A stretch of 64,000 nt of DNA from Isoetes taiwanensis (lineage: Eukaryota; Streptophyta; Lycopodiopsida; Isoetales; Isoetaceae). Location: NCBI GenBank assembly GCA_021234155.1, contig JAJEKV010000001.1, positions 1,365,927 to 1,429,926 on the forward strand, read 5' to 3'. The notes below the pieces were generated by a model. The model had not been told where the DNA came from and searched no databases. It saw nothing but the letters and a program-made list of their open reading frames with translations. Both the position numbers and the translations under genes were made by a program. Shown here piece by piece: positions 35,268 to 45,890 of the stretch; the stretch's first letter is position 1; each line of letters starts with the position of its first letter.

Positions 35268-36122
35268 TTGAGCATCACCAATGCATCCTTATCCCTAAAT
35301 TCTAATCTATCTGATCCATTTTCTTCATTGGAGTTTATCCCCATTATCAACTCATCGTTTTCTTCTCTGTGGGTAGTTCTATTACTTGCCCCCTTCTTGT
35401 ACAGCAGCTCGAGATCATAGAAATATGTACATGATTTGCCATTTTCTGTTTTCTTCCTAGCATTTCCTTCCTTGTTTTTACGAAAATATTTATTAATGTT
35501 TTCTCATTTTTCCTTGCATCTTCTAGCATTTCTCTGATACCCTAAAGCACCCATTCCGGCAGCTATGGCTTCCCAAAGTGGTACTTTTGAACCTACCTCC
35601 TGAAACTTTGAATCCATTTGACTCCTAAGAGAAATCAGCGCATGAACTTCTTCCCTGGGCCATCTTCTGCTTGCAAAATCCTTAGTTCCTGTATCATCCT
35701 CTTGAACCTCTGGGTTAAAAACAGGGAAAATTTTGGAAACGCAAAGATTAGGAACGGGAGAAACCTTAGCAAGTGGAGAAATATCTGAAACTGGTGAATC
35801 GGCAGAAATCGGGTGTGGAAGCTCCAGAGTTTGGCCTGTAATCTTTTGTAAGAATATGATAATTTCTCCATCCCTTCTAGCCATTCTTGCCAGTTTTTGA
35901 GCTCTTGGATTTCTTTCCCTTTCAGTCCTAATCATTTCTTGCCTCCGCCATGCCTCCTTTCCCTATCTCGCCTATCTAGCACCTCCAAAAATTCCTGCTG
36001 CATGTTTTCTTAAATCCTCCAAAAGAACCATCTTTGTATCCCATTTCCGACGCTTTTTATGGCCATAATCCTCCTCCATTCCAACATCATATTCTTCCTC
36101 AGAAAGATGGCAGGAATCCATG
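35268..36122 (-). pseudogene. Trihelix (GT-2/GTL1-like) transcription factor, C-terminal half
   Basis: On the minus strand an initial KRRKWDTK piece leads to a coiled region with QQEFLEVLDRRDRER and EAWRRQEMIRTERE, then IIIFLQKITGQ, a linker, and the second trihelix domain. That domain reads RRWPREEVHALISLRSQMDS, PLWEAIAAGM, LGYQRNARRCKEK, then ENINKYFRK and SCTYFYDLELLYKK. The invariant third Trp of the domain (KEKW) is TGA at 35504-35506, with the frame open on both sides. A further frameshift lies near 35960 between the coiled region and EAWRRQ. The N-terminal trihelix domain is missing. It is a recent-looking pseudogene: one nonsense change in an otherwise well-kept DNA-binding domain. 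Confidence 0.9.
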
Positions 36123-37489
36123 CTAGAGTAAATAAATTCCTACTCTAAATCAAAATTCAGCATTTCTGAGGGATTCTTGGCCTCAAGTCTCGATTTTAGG
36201 CTCCTATTTCTGCGAAAACAAATTAAAACAAAAGGATTATCATCTTATGCGGGCAGATGAGATACCTAAACGGGCATTTTTGTGAACAATCCATTGGAGG
36301 AAGAAAGCTTACAAATGTTTGCTATTAACACAAAATTAGGGGTGAAGAAATACCTGGTAGGCAGCTTGGTCGCCGGAAGAGCGCCATGGGACCTAACGAG
36401 AAATAAAGGATCGTGATCCTTGGCTTGCTTTTGGCGGTACCGCCCACATTTGGCTGGCCACGTGCTTACCATATTTGGCGACGTTCCACGTCGTCACTGC
36501 CACGTCCTCGCCATCTGGCTTTGTTTCCATAGGTTAACTCACAAATTAATTTGCTCTGTATATTTGAAGAGTGAGGACATGCAACATCCATAAGTGCCAA
36601 GAACTTGAAGCATTAAGAAGGTAAATAGGATATGGTGGATTAGGTCATCTCCTTTTCGGCAGTGTTCATATAGAGCTATCTCGCCCAATTACAGACCTGG
36701 ATTATGTAATAATGGCCTCCTCTTACTGTCGTAACAATTTTCCTGAAATCATTCCTGCTACTTCTGCCCTAAGCTAAATAGCCTCTTCCCTATCCATTAC
36801 ACTAGAAAACGTTTCAGGCCATTTCAAATTGCCTATAGTGGTACGTTATCTGTTATAAAAGAGCAGTCCAGTCCATTGATTGAATCTCCTGTTCACGTAA
36901 TAGCCCCAGCTTGTCATGCATTTTGTCTGCAGATATTTAGTTGCCATTTCTTTTAAAGGAAACATGGTGCTGCTTCAGTAGTGATTGAACCTTAGTACAT
37001 TGTCCTTGATAAAATGTTTTGTTACAGTTCATGTAGAGGACAATACAATGATCAATCTAAACCGCTAAGTGGGTCAAATGGAGAGAAGACACTATGGATA
37101 GCTTAGTTTCAGTAAGATGTATTTACTCCGTGAGATGTCCTTGATCTCAAAGGTCTTCCTATTCAAGTTCGGATCTACAACTACGCTTTTGATCTAGTTC
37201 AATACATTCAATCAAGCAAGCAATTTATCCAATAACTTGTTTTGTGTTTGATGTTGGAGAAATTGGATTTTGCAATGGAACTCGTAACCATTTGAGGTCA
37301 AATAAAAGGAACAAGGCATGTGTATGTTATTTTCAAAGCCATGTATCCCTACAAGAAATTTATCACAGTGGCCAAGGCTGATGCGAACATTTCTCTATTC
37401 TATTCTATTCTATTCTGTAAAAAGTACTACTTATTTTACTGACTCCGTTACATGGGAGTTAATCTATGATTGTTTTTCGTATGTATCAA
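36123..37489. other. Stretch without a recognisable gene
   Basis: A TTCTA microsatellite lies at about 37385-37415, the same pentamer that ends the LINE at 3184, but no LINE tail precedes it here. No exon or RNA gene is seen. Confidence 0.5.
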
Positions 37490-38024
37490 CCCAACACATA
37501 ACAACCAACACATAACAACCATTGACATTAACAACCAACACATAACTACCATTGACATTAATTACACAACCATTGGGTCCAACACATTTAAATTAAAATC
37601 CCCCTTAAACCCCCTTTGGTTTGGGTGCATATTCACCGCTAGGGGGTGACTCAGAGACAACGATTTTTCATTGGATAGGCATATTCACCTCTTATTCCTT
37701 AATCTACACTGACGTAAAGTTCCTCGTTTGTGGGTATGCAAGTACAAAAATTTGCTATCTTGTATAACAAGATTTGCAAAATACTATAAGATTTCAAAGC
37801 GGAATACTATATGGTGTTGATTTTTATGCGTGCAAAATACAATTATGAGGGCTAGGTTTTTTCCCCTCGTCACCCCGTGTGAATATGCACCCAAACCAAA
37901 GGGGGTTTAAGGGGATTTTAATTTAAATGTGTTGGACCCAATGGTTGTGTAATTAATGTCAATGGTAGTTATGTGTTGGTTGTTAATGTCAATGGTTGTT
38001 ATGTGTTGGTTGTTATGTGTTGGG
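37490..38024. mobile_element. Inverted-repeat MITE family M1, complete copy 3
   Basis: The arms of about 155 bp (37490-37650 and 37868-38024) are near-perfect complements. Both carry the same internal tandem expansion of AACACATAACAACC/GGTTGTTATGTGTT and the family core CCCCTTTGGTTTGGGTGCAT. The spacer matches that of the 17-kb copy (GCATATT, TTTATTCC or CTTATTCC, GGGTATGCA). That both arms share the expansion suggests arm-to-arm conversion or replication of a hairpin form. Confidence 0.88.
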
Positions 38025-38690
38025 GATTTAGTTTTTATATGTTGGATGTTAATGGTTTTGTGCAAATTTTTTTGCAAATCCTTAAGGGCGCCCAAGTGTG
38101 ACAACAATTTTAGAATTCAAACCAAAAAAAAAACTAGAATTCATTTGAGGCTTTTCTCACTGTAACTTTTGAATTTCATCACAATGAAACAAATAGAACA
38201 TAAGTAAAAGTTACCATAAAGATAGAAACGGATTGATCCCATTATTCGAAAGTCATAAAGTTTGCAACACCCATACACAAACATTTTTCAATTTGGAATT
38301 TAAATGCTGACCTTTGGCCTCCATGGATTCTTGTGGTGAGAAACCAAAGTGGAAAACTTTTTTAGCGTGTTAGCACAAGGATCTAGAAACCTTGGAATTT
38401 GCTTAATAAGCGCCTCAAAATCTAAAAATGCATGGTAATTTTTGCAACCTTCATTGAATGAGCCATAAAACAATATCCAATAAGCGCAATCTTGTATTAA
38501 TCATTTGGTAGGATGTTAAAAGCCTACCAAACCCGGCCGAAAAATTGCTGTTTTAGCATAGATAACTTAACCAAACATATCCATATCATACACTATCAAA
38601 AGATCGAAGAGAGCTTTCCAACATAATAAAAATCATTTCAAAGCGAGCTCGGATCAAAAGTTATGATAAGAAATGTGTTCTTGCCGTGGA
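38025..38690. other. Spacer without a recognisable gene
   Basis: AT-rich sequence between the M1 element and a tandem repeat. Only short open frames. Confidence 0.5.
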
Positions 38691-38728
38691 AACCGCACTA
38701 CATGCGCCCTTCAAGCCCTTCATGTGCC

Positions 38729-38970
38729 CATTATGCACCACACACACAAAAAGAGGGCTTTTGTTGTGGAGACATTGATTGTTGATCATTATGCACCACA
38801 CGCGCACAAAAAGAAGCTTTTGTTGTGAGCAATTGGTTGTTGACCATTACGCACCACACGCACAAAAAAAGGCGTTTGTTGTGAGCCATTGGTTATTGAC
38901 CATTTATGCACCACATGCACAAAAAAAGGGCTTTTGTTGTGAGCCATTGGTTGTTGACCATTGGAAAAAA
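38729..38970 (+). repeat. Tandem repeat, four ~60-bp units
   Basis: Units start at about 38729, 38788, 38846 and 38907 with ATTATGCACCACACGCACAA, then GGCTTTTGTTGTGAGC and ATTGGTTGTTGACC. An 80-codon open frame across it is a by-product of the repeat. Units differ by a few substitutions and A-run lengths. Confidence 0.85.
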
Positions 38971-38977
38971 AAGGTTA

Positions 38978-39116
38978 AAATCAATGGCTCAGAAATAGTG
39001 CACTCTAGATGTACGCATTAGTACATCCATTTAAATACATCACGAAATCATAGGAAAACCTTAGTGAAAAGCGTACAAAAACACAAAGAAAACCCCCTGC
39101 TATTATGCTACATATT
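38978..39116 (+). repeat. Dispersed repeat family D1, copy 3
   Basis: It starts in TAAAATCAATGGCTC, shared with the upstream edge of copy 1, and ends CTGCTATTATGCTACATAT. It is the copy most similar to that at 20124. Confidence 0.78.
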
Positions 39117-39365
39117 CAACAATATATACCGTTTGTGTACTTTCACAGCTTGGGGCCTTCAAGAATTTTCTATATAATGCCTAACCATTGGCATTTATTG
39201 AAGCATCTGTGACAAAAGTTCCTCCTTACAATGGAGCAGCGGTTGATTCTGTCATAAATCACACCAAAACAACAAGTTCCATTGAATGACGTAGCTCAAC
39301 TTCCTATGCGAGATAAAAATACACTTGTAAATCATGGGATTGTGCATTAAAAAACTCAACTATAA

Positions 39366-39460
39366 TGCGCATTCTAGAAATAGTATACAGTATCGCAAAT
39401 ACGCCCTAAAATCATATGGCAACCTTAGCCTGTACAAATACACATTTTGGCCCCCTCAAA
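39366..39460 (+). repeat. Dispersed repeat family D1, degraded copy 4
   Basis: GCGCATTCTAGAAATAG, AAATCATATGGCAACCTTAG and TACAAATACACA follow the family order, but the 3' GCTACATAT block is lost. Confidence 0.55.
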
Positions 39461-40139
39461 AAAATATTTGAGGTATTCAATTGATGAACCTCAACTCGCA
39501 CCTTACACTTAACTTCATCAATTTCTTTTTACCGAGAGCCAAGGATGCAAGAATCTTTTTCTACAAGAATGAGAGTATTTTTTGAAGAACATTCACGTAA
39601 AAAGTTGTCCATTTGTAAGTCACCAGATTTCTTCTTCTTCTGCGAGTTTTTTGTGATTGTTTATGGCACACCTTTGTTTTTAGGGTTTTTGGACGACATC
39701 CAGAAAGCCAATAATTTGTGACTGCTGGTTAATAACATATAAATCATATTTTGATAAATACATAGATATATAGATGCCATGGAATGGATCTAAATATAAT
39801 GCAACTCTTCGTAGTCTCAAACTTGAGACATAGACGCTCTAGGACTACTCTGTTACCATTGACCAAAAGCTAGGTGCTATGAAAATGCAACTTCATGGAC
39901 ATGTCAATAAAACATGTTTATGATATTTTTTGCCAAGAAACATGCCGCATGAACATGTTCATATGCCGCATGTCGGCTGCATGCGTCTGCAGAAAATGGG
40001 CATTGGAAACCCAGATCCACATGAAAAAAGAGTCTTTTTGGCTTTATGGCCTTTTATGCCACAAAAAGGTGGGGAGGGATCATTCTCTAACCTTATCACA
40101 AATCCAAATTCAAATCTATCTTTGAGAACCTCCAAAGGG

Positions 40140-40440
40140 GCACAAGGGCCAAACATCCACTAGGCATGAGGGTCCCGTTCTTGGCACGAGGGAGACCACA
40201 TGGCACAAGGGCCACCACCCATAATACTCCTCTTTTTTCCACTACTCATGGCAAGAAGGCCACCACCTATCAGAAGGGCCACCCTCACAACACATTCGTT
40301 TTTCACTACTCATGGCACGAAGGACCATCTCCATATAAACTCAAGGCCCAAGGTCCTACACAATCTAAAATAGCAGAATACTTGGCATGCGGACCACCAA
40401 CACAACCATCATAGGCACAAGCGTCACCAAACAAATACCT
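40140..40440 (+). repeat. Irregular short-motif repeat
   Basis: The phrase GGCACRAGGGCCACCA or close variants recurs about eight times at uneven spacing, along with two copies of CACTACTCATGGCA. No clean period. Confidence 0.5.
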
Positions 40441-40579
40441 AGACAGGAAGGCCACAAAACAGAACCCAATCGAACCATCTCAAAAATCACTATGAGGAGA
40501 AAACTTTAACGAACAAAAATGTCTCTAAGATATCAAAAATATCACAACAAAAGGATCAAAGCCACTAGCCAAACATGAA

Positions 40580-40755
40580 AAACTAACAAAAAGATAAAGC
40601 GAAGATGTGAAAAACAAGACAAAGCTAGTTAGCATTGGTGCAAAGGGTGTGGGGCAAGTTACCTAAGAAGGAAGAGGCTCCAAGCGGTTGATGAAGATAC
40701 AATATGGGTAGATAGACTTAAATAATCTATAGGACATCTCCAACTAGCCTCAAGA
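40580..40755 (+). repeat. Direct repeat, copy 1 (partner at 41450-41622)
   Basis: About 165 bp, from ACTAACAAAAAGATAAAGCG to CTCCAACTAGCC, recurs 870 bp downstream in the same orientation with around 15-20 percent difference. The intervening DNA holds the 41.1-kb palindromes. The copies could be remnant LTRs, but no TG/CA ends, primer site or coding sequence are visible. Confidence 0.65.
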
Positions 40756-41066
40756 TATAGATTTATCTGTTAATCTTGAAATGCCAACAAATCACACTTC
40801 TAGAGCCTAGTTGTTACACAAACGAAACAACCCTGAAAAAAAAAGAGGCAAAAAAAGAAGAGTGTTAACACAACTTGCAATGGGATTCAACATGGTCACT
40901 CGTTCTCATGACCCACTATTAATTACCATGGAAGACCCTAAAAACTAACAATACTAAAAGAAAAGAAATTGAAGGAAAATGAGTTGTACCAACACGCAAA
41001 GCACAACATGGGTGCCATGAATACTTATTGGACTCTCTTGTGTAAAGTGAGAGTCCTAGTTTTTAA

Positions 41067-41305
41067 TTATCATTATGGAGGAGTACTGTTAATTAGTTAT
41101 CAGTACTGGAGGAGTACCGATAACTAATTATCAGTACTATTCCACCCATATAAGTCCGATAAGGTGGTTATCGGTCTTCGCCTCGGCCGATAACCAAAAA
41201 TGCCTGACCTAGTGGGCCTCGGCTTTACGTGCCAAATATCTGGCCTCGGACGTACAACCTCGGTCACGCATTTTTGGTTATTGGCCTCAGCCAGACCGTA
41301 ACCTT
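41067..41305. repeat. Nested and tandem palindromes
   Basis: At 41090-41130 TAATTAGTTATC pairs with GATAACTAATTA, and an inner GTAC pairs with GTAC around a 7-nt loop. The same 31-bp unit (TATCAGTACTGGAGGAGTAC) starts again at about 41067 and 41128. At 41167-41196 GGTTATCGG pairs with CCGATAACC. A larger inverted repeat pairs CCGATAACCAAAAATGC near 41187 with GCATTTTTGGTTAT near 41268. Confidence 0.75.
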
Positions 41306-41449
41306 ACCTCATAAAACTCTAAATTCGTGATCTTAATAAATGAAAGAACACCACAACAAGGAAAATACTAACATCTTGCCAATGCCAAAATCGACAAATC
41401 CCTATAATCCCTATAAAAGAGAAATTGACTGAAAAAAGGAAACATGAGA

Positions 41450-41622
41450 AGACTAACAAAAGGATAAAGCAAAGATGTAAAAAATAAGGCAAAGCTGCCA
41501 AGCATTGGTGAAAAGGGTGGGTGGGACAAGTGATTTAAAAGGGGAGACGCTCGAAGCATCTAGTGAAGATACAATAGGGGGTAGATAGACTTGAATACTT
41601 AATAGGACACCTCCAACTAGCC
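41450..41622 (+). repeat. Direct repeat, copy 2
   Basis: Partner of 40580-40755. The blocks GATAAAGCAAAGATG, GCATTGGTG, GAAGATACAATA, GTAGATAGACTT and CTCCAACTAGCC keep the same order. Confidence 0.65.
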
Positions 41623-41926
41623 CCAATTGTGGGCAATCTTATCCGCCTTGACCCGCCTTTCTCCACGATTGCAACTTGCGAGCCGTCGAACGATTCCCAT
41701 TTTCCATGCGATTTCAAACATCTGTCAGCATAGATTTTAGCTTCTGATTCTCTGCAAATCACATTTCAGGATTTTAACCACTGCGAGAAGTAGAAGGACA
41801 TGCCAAAGGGAAAGAAAACTTTTTTAAGTCAAGAGTGCATAGATGCAAGCATTATATGCAGCCAATTATTGTCTTGATACCATGTATCTATTGCTGATTG
41901 GGGAGTAGACCTTGCCTTCGTTAGTC

Positions 41927-42034
41927 AATAAACAACTCTGGTAGTGAAGTTCAGTTGTTACATTTCTACAAGGTAAGCAAAATAAACAACTCTGGTAGTG
42001 AAGTTCGGTTGTTACATTTCTACAAGGTAAGCAA
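41927..42034 (+). repeat. 54-bp tandem duplication
   Basis: Two copies start at 41927 and 41981 with AATAAACAACTCTGGTAGTG and differ at one base (TTCAG versus TTCGG), so the duplication is recent. It is followed by a GATA microsatellite at about 42050-42075. Confidence 0.9.
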
Positions 42035-42049
42035 AATTAGGATTTCTTG

Positions 42050-42075
42050 ATAGATAGATAGATAGATAGATAGTA
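42050..42075 (+). repeat. GATA microsatellite
   Basis: Six consecutive GATA units, imperfect at the ends. Confidence 0.9.
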
Positions 42076-43671
42076 GTTTTAACGTCACGCCACTCGGCAG
42101 CATCCAACTGGACATGTGACCACACACCACACTACATTGCTCGATATAACTGAGAACAAGCTCAAGAGAGGCATCTAGAACTTAATCAATACAAAAAATT
42201 CATTTGCAAAGGCCTTGATTTTAGAATTGTGTCTTTTTAAACATTATGTAAATTTTGTTTCTTCTCTTCGTATCTTATCTGGCAATGGAACTTTTACTCA
42301 GTTTCATGTACGAGTCATTGGTTTTGGTAAACAATGTTGCTGACATAAAGACCTAGCAAGCAAGCTAAATGGTTTATTCTTTGGAGCTGTGCTTTTACCG
42401 ATGCATTATTGATTTGTTCCTTATCCCACTTACAAATCATAGCTACGAGATGTAGCTTATAATTTGAATACTTCAAGTTTGATCCGTTAAAAGTATTGAC
42501 CAATCTAATCCTAAAATTCTGCAGGATTTTTTTGGATTTTTACATGGTGACTTTTAAGATCCTAAGGCATAAAGCCTTTTCTTCAGTTTTAGGAGTATGT
42601 AGGTCTAAAAGGAAGGGGCCAGGTTTGGCCTTCCATCATACAAGCATTCATTACGCATATGTGGCATGCAGGTATTATGAAGGAAGTCATTACATGCACT
42701 TACTAGGCTGCAAAGAGGCAATTTATGTAGGTTGTCTATTCAATTTAACGAGTTCACTTTCATGCTCTCTGCTCTTCATTTATTCAGAGTTATCTTTTCT
42801 TTCTAGCATCACTTATTAAAGACGATGACTATTGCATAACTAAGGGATTGTTTTGGATATGTTTCAATTACAGGATATTACTTTCGATATGGTCTCACTT
42901 ACAGGAACACAACAATATACACCTAATGCTTGATAAAATATGATATTTGTTGCAGCAAGCAATGATATATTCACTTGCGAAAGCTAGGATGACCATATAC
43001 TTCCTACATTTTATGATGCAACTCATGTAAGAGTTCATTTACTCTTTGTTTCATTGGTAGATATTACATCGTTATTTGATAAGGATGCACATCATTAACA
43101 ATGTATTAAACTATATCAAATATCTAGGCCATTATATACTACACTATTTTCTTTAGATTAATAGGATCCATTTACTGGCCCTGCAATCAATGTTACTATG
43201 TGGTGTACTATTGACTATCAACATAGTTTGATGATAACTATCGTGGTTATCAAAGTGTTTAGATTAGAAGTAAAGAGAACAAGACAAGCTCATCATTTGG
43301 GAATGCTCATACATCATATGCGCAAGAAGAGTCAGCTTAATGGCAAAAGCTGGTGAACACATTATTATTGCATGTATAGCTCTAAATTTTCTATTTAGAT
43401 TCATTGACCTGTTTTTGCAGCGTGGATTTGTCTTTGTCTTGATCTGTCTTTGTCCTGCTTATGATATTGTAGACTAATGTTTATCTTGCATCCTTGGAGT
43501 ATATGTGCATGTGTGATTGTTTGTAGATGAACTTGAAACACCTTCTTATTGCAGCTTCTGAACTTTGCAAGTTGATATTTCATGGAAAACTTGAGTTACA
43601 TACATCATGTCCAGCATTGCATATCCACGTTGTTCTCTGACTTCTATATAGAGACATATTGTAGATTTTTT

Positions 43672-44050
43672 AGTCTCTTATACAAAAGTCTGAATTTAAA
43701 TTAGCAATGGACTCAATACATCATTATGATCATTTTTACTACATGTGCACACTTTTCCAAATCCTTCATTTGCCATGTTTCCTCTCGTGGATTTGGCTTT
43801 ATTATTTTCTATGCTTCTATGGTTAGCTACTTGGGGATCCTGTATTTGCTTATCGGACTGCAGTCTCTTATACAAAAGTAGTCTTGATTTAGATTAGCAA
43901 CTGGACTCAGTACATCATTGTGACCATGTTTACTACATATGCATTTTTTTTCCAAATTCTTCATCTGCCATGTTTCCTCTCATGGGTTTGGCTTTATTAT
44001 TTTCTATACTTGTATAGCTAGCTACTTGAAGATCTTGTATTGGCCTTCGA
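43672..44050 (+). repeat. ~190-bp tandem duplication
   Basis: Both copies begin AGTCTCTTATACAAAAGT and contain GGACTCARTACATCATT, CATGTTTCCTCTC and GGCTTTATTATTTTCTAT. Divergence of about 10 percent makes it older than the 54-bp duplication at 41.9 kb. Confidence 0.85.
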
Positions 44051-44181
44051 GATAGGGATGCTTATAGACTGAATGCTCATGGATTTGTTACTAATGCACT
44101 GGTTCACTTGTGGATCTTGTATTGGCCTTCGAGATAGGGATGCTTATGGCCTGAATTCTCATGGATTTGCTACTAATGCAG
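44026..44181 (+). repeat. ~78-bp tandem duplication at DnaJ exon border
   Basis: GATCTTGTATTGGCCTTCGA, GATAGGGATGCTTAT and CATGGATTTGYTACTAATGC occur twice. The second copy ends at the CAG before the DnaJ-like exon, so the acceptor region was duplicated. Confidence 0.85.
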
Positions 44182-44689
44182 CAGTTGAACTAGGGTTTGC
44201 AGAAGCCATATTTGGGACAGAAAAGGCTATTATTGTACATCGGTTGATGACCTGTGCGGAATGCAATGGAAGTGGTGCAAAATCCAGCAAGCATATTCAT
44301 AGATATAGCTAGATACCTTCCTTTCGAAGCCAAGTCATGAGATAAAACAAATGCCCTTTGGTAGTTTTTTAGGTGCAGTTCGTGTAATATTAAATATTGT
44401 ATGTTTGAGATGAGCTTATAACCAAGCCTGTCATCAGATGCGTAGTTATGATGTGCTAGAATGAAGTGTTTTAGTTTTCCAGTTAAGATTGTCCTAGGAC
44501 TTTGTTAGGTCAACAGCGGTGAAGTAGCAATAATCATGAAGTAGAACTTGGCATTTTAGTGATATGATGACTTTGCAATGAACAGATATACTTTTAGAAT
44601 TACGGCTTTATATTTTGCAAATACTTATTTGCTTATATGGATTTGCATATTTTTACGTGTCCAACTTATAGAGGTAAGATTTTTTGGTA

Positions 44690-44895
44690 TTGTTATTGTG
44701 TTATATAATCTAAACGAGGTGCACCCTAGACTACCCCAATTGTCGGATCTGTCTATCTTATGGCCCGGATCGTATGATGGGGCTTCTGGGTGCCTCTTGT
44801 TTCGATTATGGTCTTTTATGAAATGGGGGTGCCTATAATTTTGAAATATGGAATTCCAGGTTCTCCTAAGATTTTGGAATATAAAATACTGTAAC
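44690..44895 (+). repeat. Fragment of the 49-kb tandem repeat unit
   Basis: Blocks GAGGTGCACCCTAGACTACC, TTGTCGGATCTGTC and TATGGCCCGGATC, followed by AATATGGAATTCCAGGTTCT, match about 49510-49670 in order, at moderate divergence. Confidence 0.65.
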
Positions 44896-45890
44896 GAACC
44901 CAGTGGCTTAGACTAGCCTATAATTGCATTTTTCTAGTAGAACAACTATAAGGTAAGGGGCGTAGTGGTTGCCTTACGTCAGTATCGGATTGAGTAGGAT
45001 CATTGTTGACATGCTTCTATGGGTGTGTTGGGGCAGCAATTAAATCTACAAAGAAACACTTTAGCTAAGGTTATTTAAAACCTTAATAAGTTAAATTCAA
45101 AAAGCCTGAGCACCGTAAAATAGGGGTGAAAGAATCAGGTTATAGATATGACTGAACCGTGCTAAAATCTAGCATCATCCAGCATGGCCGATGGGCATCT
45201 GGCAGTGGGGATGCAGAAGGAGTTGGCCGGAGGGAAAAGGAGGAGAAAAGAGAAGCGGTTGGGGCTGAGCAGATTGGAGGCAGAGCAAGAGCAAGAGTCC
45301 AACGCCAAGAATTGAGGTGGGGATTTGATCTATGTCTTGATTTTGCTGCCTGATTGGGGTCGGATTGTGTAGACCAATTTTCTTGAAGCACAGACGCCAT
45401 CGGCCTGTGATCCAAACCCCAGTCTAGAGATAGAATCCTTCTTGTGAATCCTTCGTGCAAATTGCTTTGTCAATCTAAAACCAGAAAATCCTGATTGAAT
45501 TCGGCCTTCAGAACCTGGAAATCCAAGCTTTGCATCTCATTTCTGTGAGAAAACCGTTATTTTGCTTGTTACCTTCTTTGCCTTGGATTCATCTGTCGAA
45601 CCACCTTCTCACCCTGATTCCAATCTTTGAGATCGTTTCCGCCTTGTAAATCCATTTTTGGAGGTAAACCCTGGCTTGGGCGAGCTAGAAAATTCGGACG
45701 GCCATGTCCAAAGAGGCCGTTGTGGGCAGCCGAAGTTTCTGATACAGTTTTTTTTAATGCTTGAAGGGGGATACCAGGGTCCGGTATCCCCATACCTTTT
45801 CATTTTAATATTAAGGTTAAAACTTTACAACCGTTAGGTTCTTTTACCTTTGTAAATTCTACCCTCAATAAATCAACTAGGCGATATACC
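44896..45890. other. Stretch without a recognisable gene; one perfect hairpin
   Basis: Open frames on the minus strand (up to 106 codons at 45460-45140) are unassigned. At 45767-45791 GGGGATACC pairs with GGTATCCCC around a 7-nt loop. Confidence 0.5.

Larger units (their letters stand above)
42570..44310 (+). pseudogene. Plastid DnaJ (type A, DJA5/6-like) gene relic
   Basis: Near 44181-44300, after a CAG acceptor, the frame reads ELGFAEAIFGTEKAIIVHRL and TCAECNGSGAKS. This is the start of the substrate-binding/zinc-finger region of plastid type A DnaJ proteins, with the first CxxCxGxG zinc motif intact. Near 42585-42615 a short SSVLGVCRS matches the opening of the J domain (YSVLGVSRS), but no HPD motif follows. 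Between them lie tandem duplications of about 190 bp (starts 43672 and 43861) and about 78 bp (starts near 44026 and 44108), the latter placed at the exon border. Later zinc repeats are missing. The second piece is well supported, the J-domain piece weakly. Confidence 0.65.

Noticed and set aside
37385-37415. Another LINE 3' end, from the TTCTA microsatellite
   Set aside because: None of the conserved hairpin or GGACGATAAAA blocks precede it.
38729-39021. 80-codon protein across the 38.7-kb repeat
   Set aside because: The frame is a translation of four tandem DNA units; changes between units are not codon-aware.
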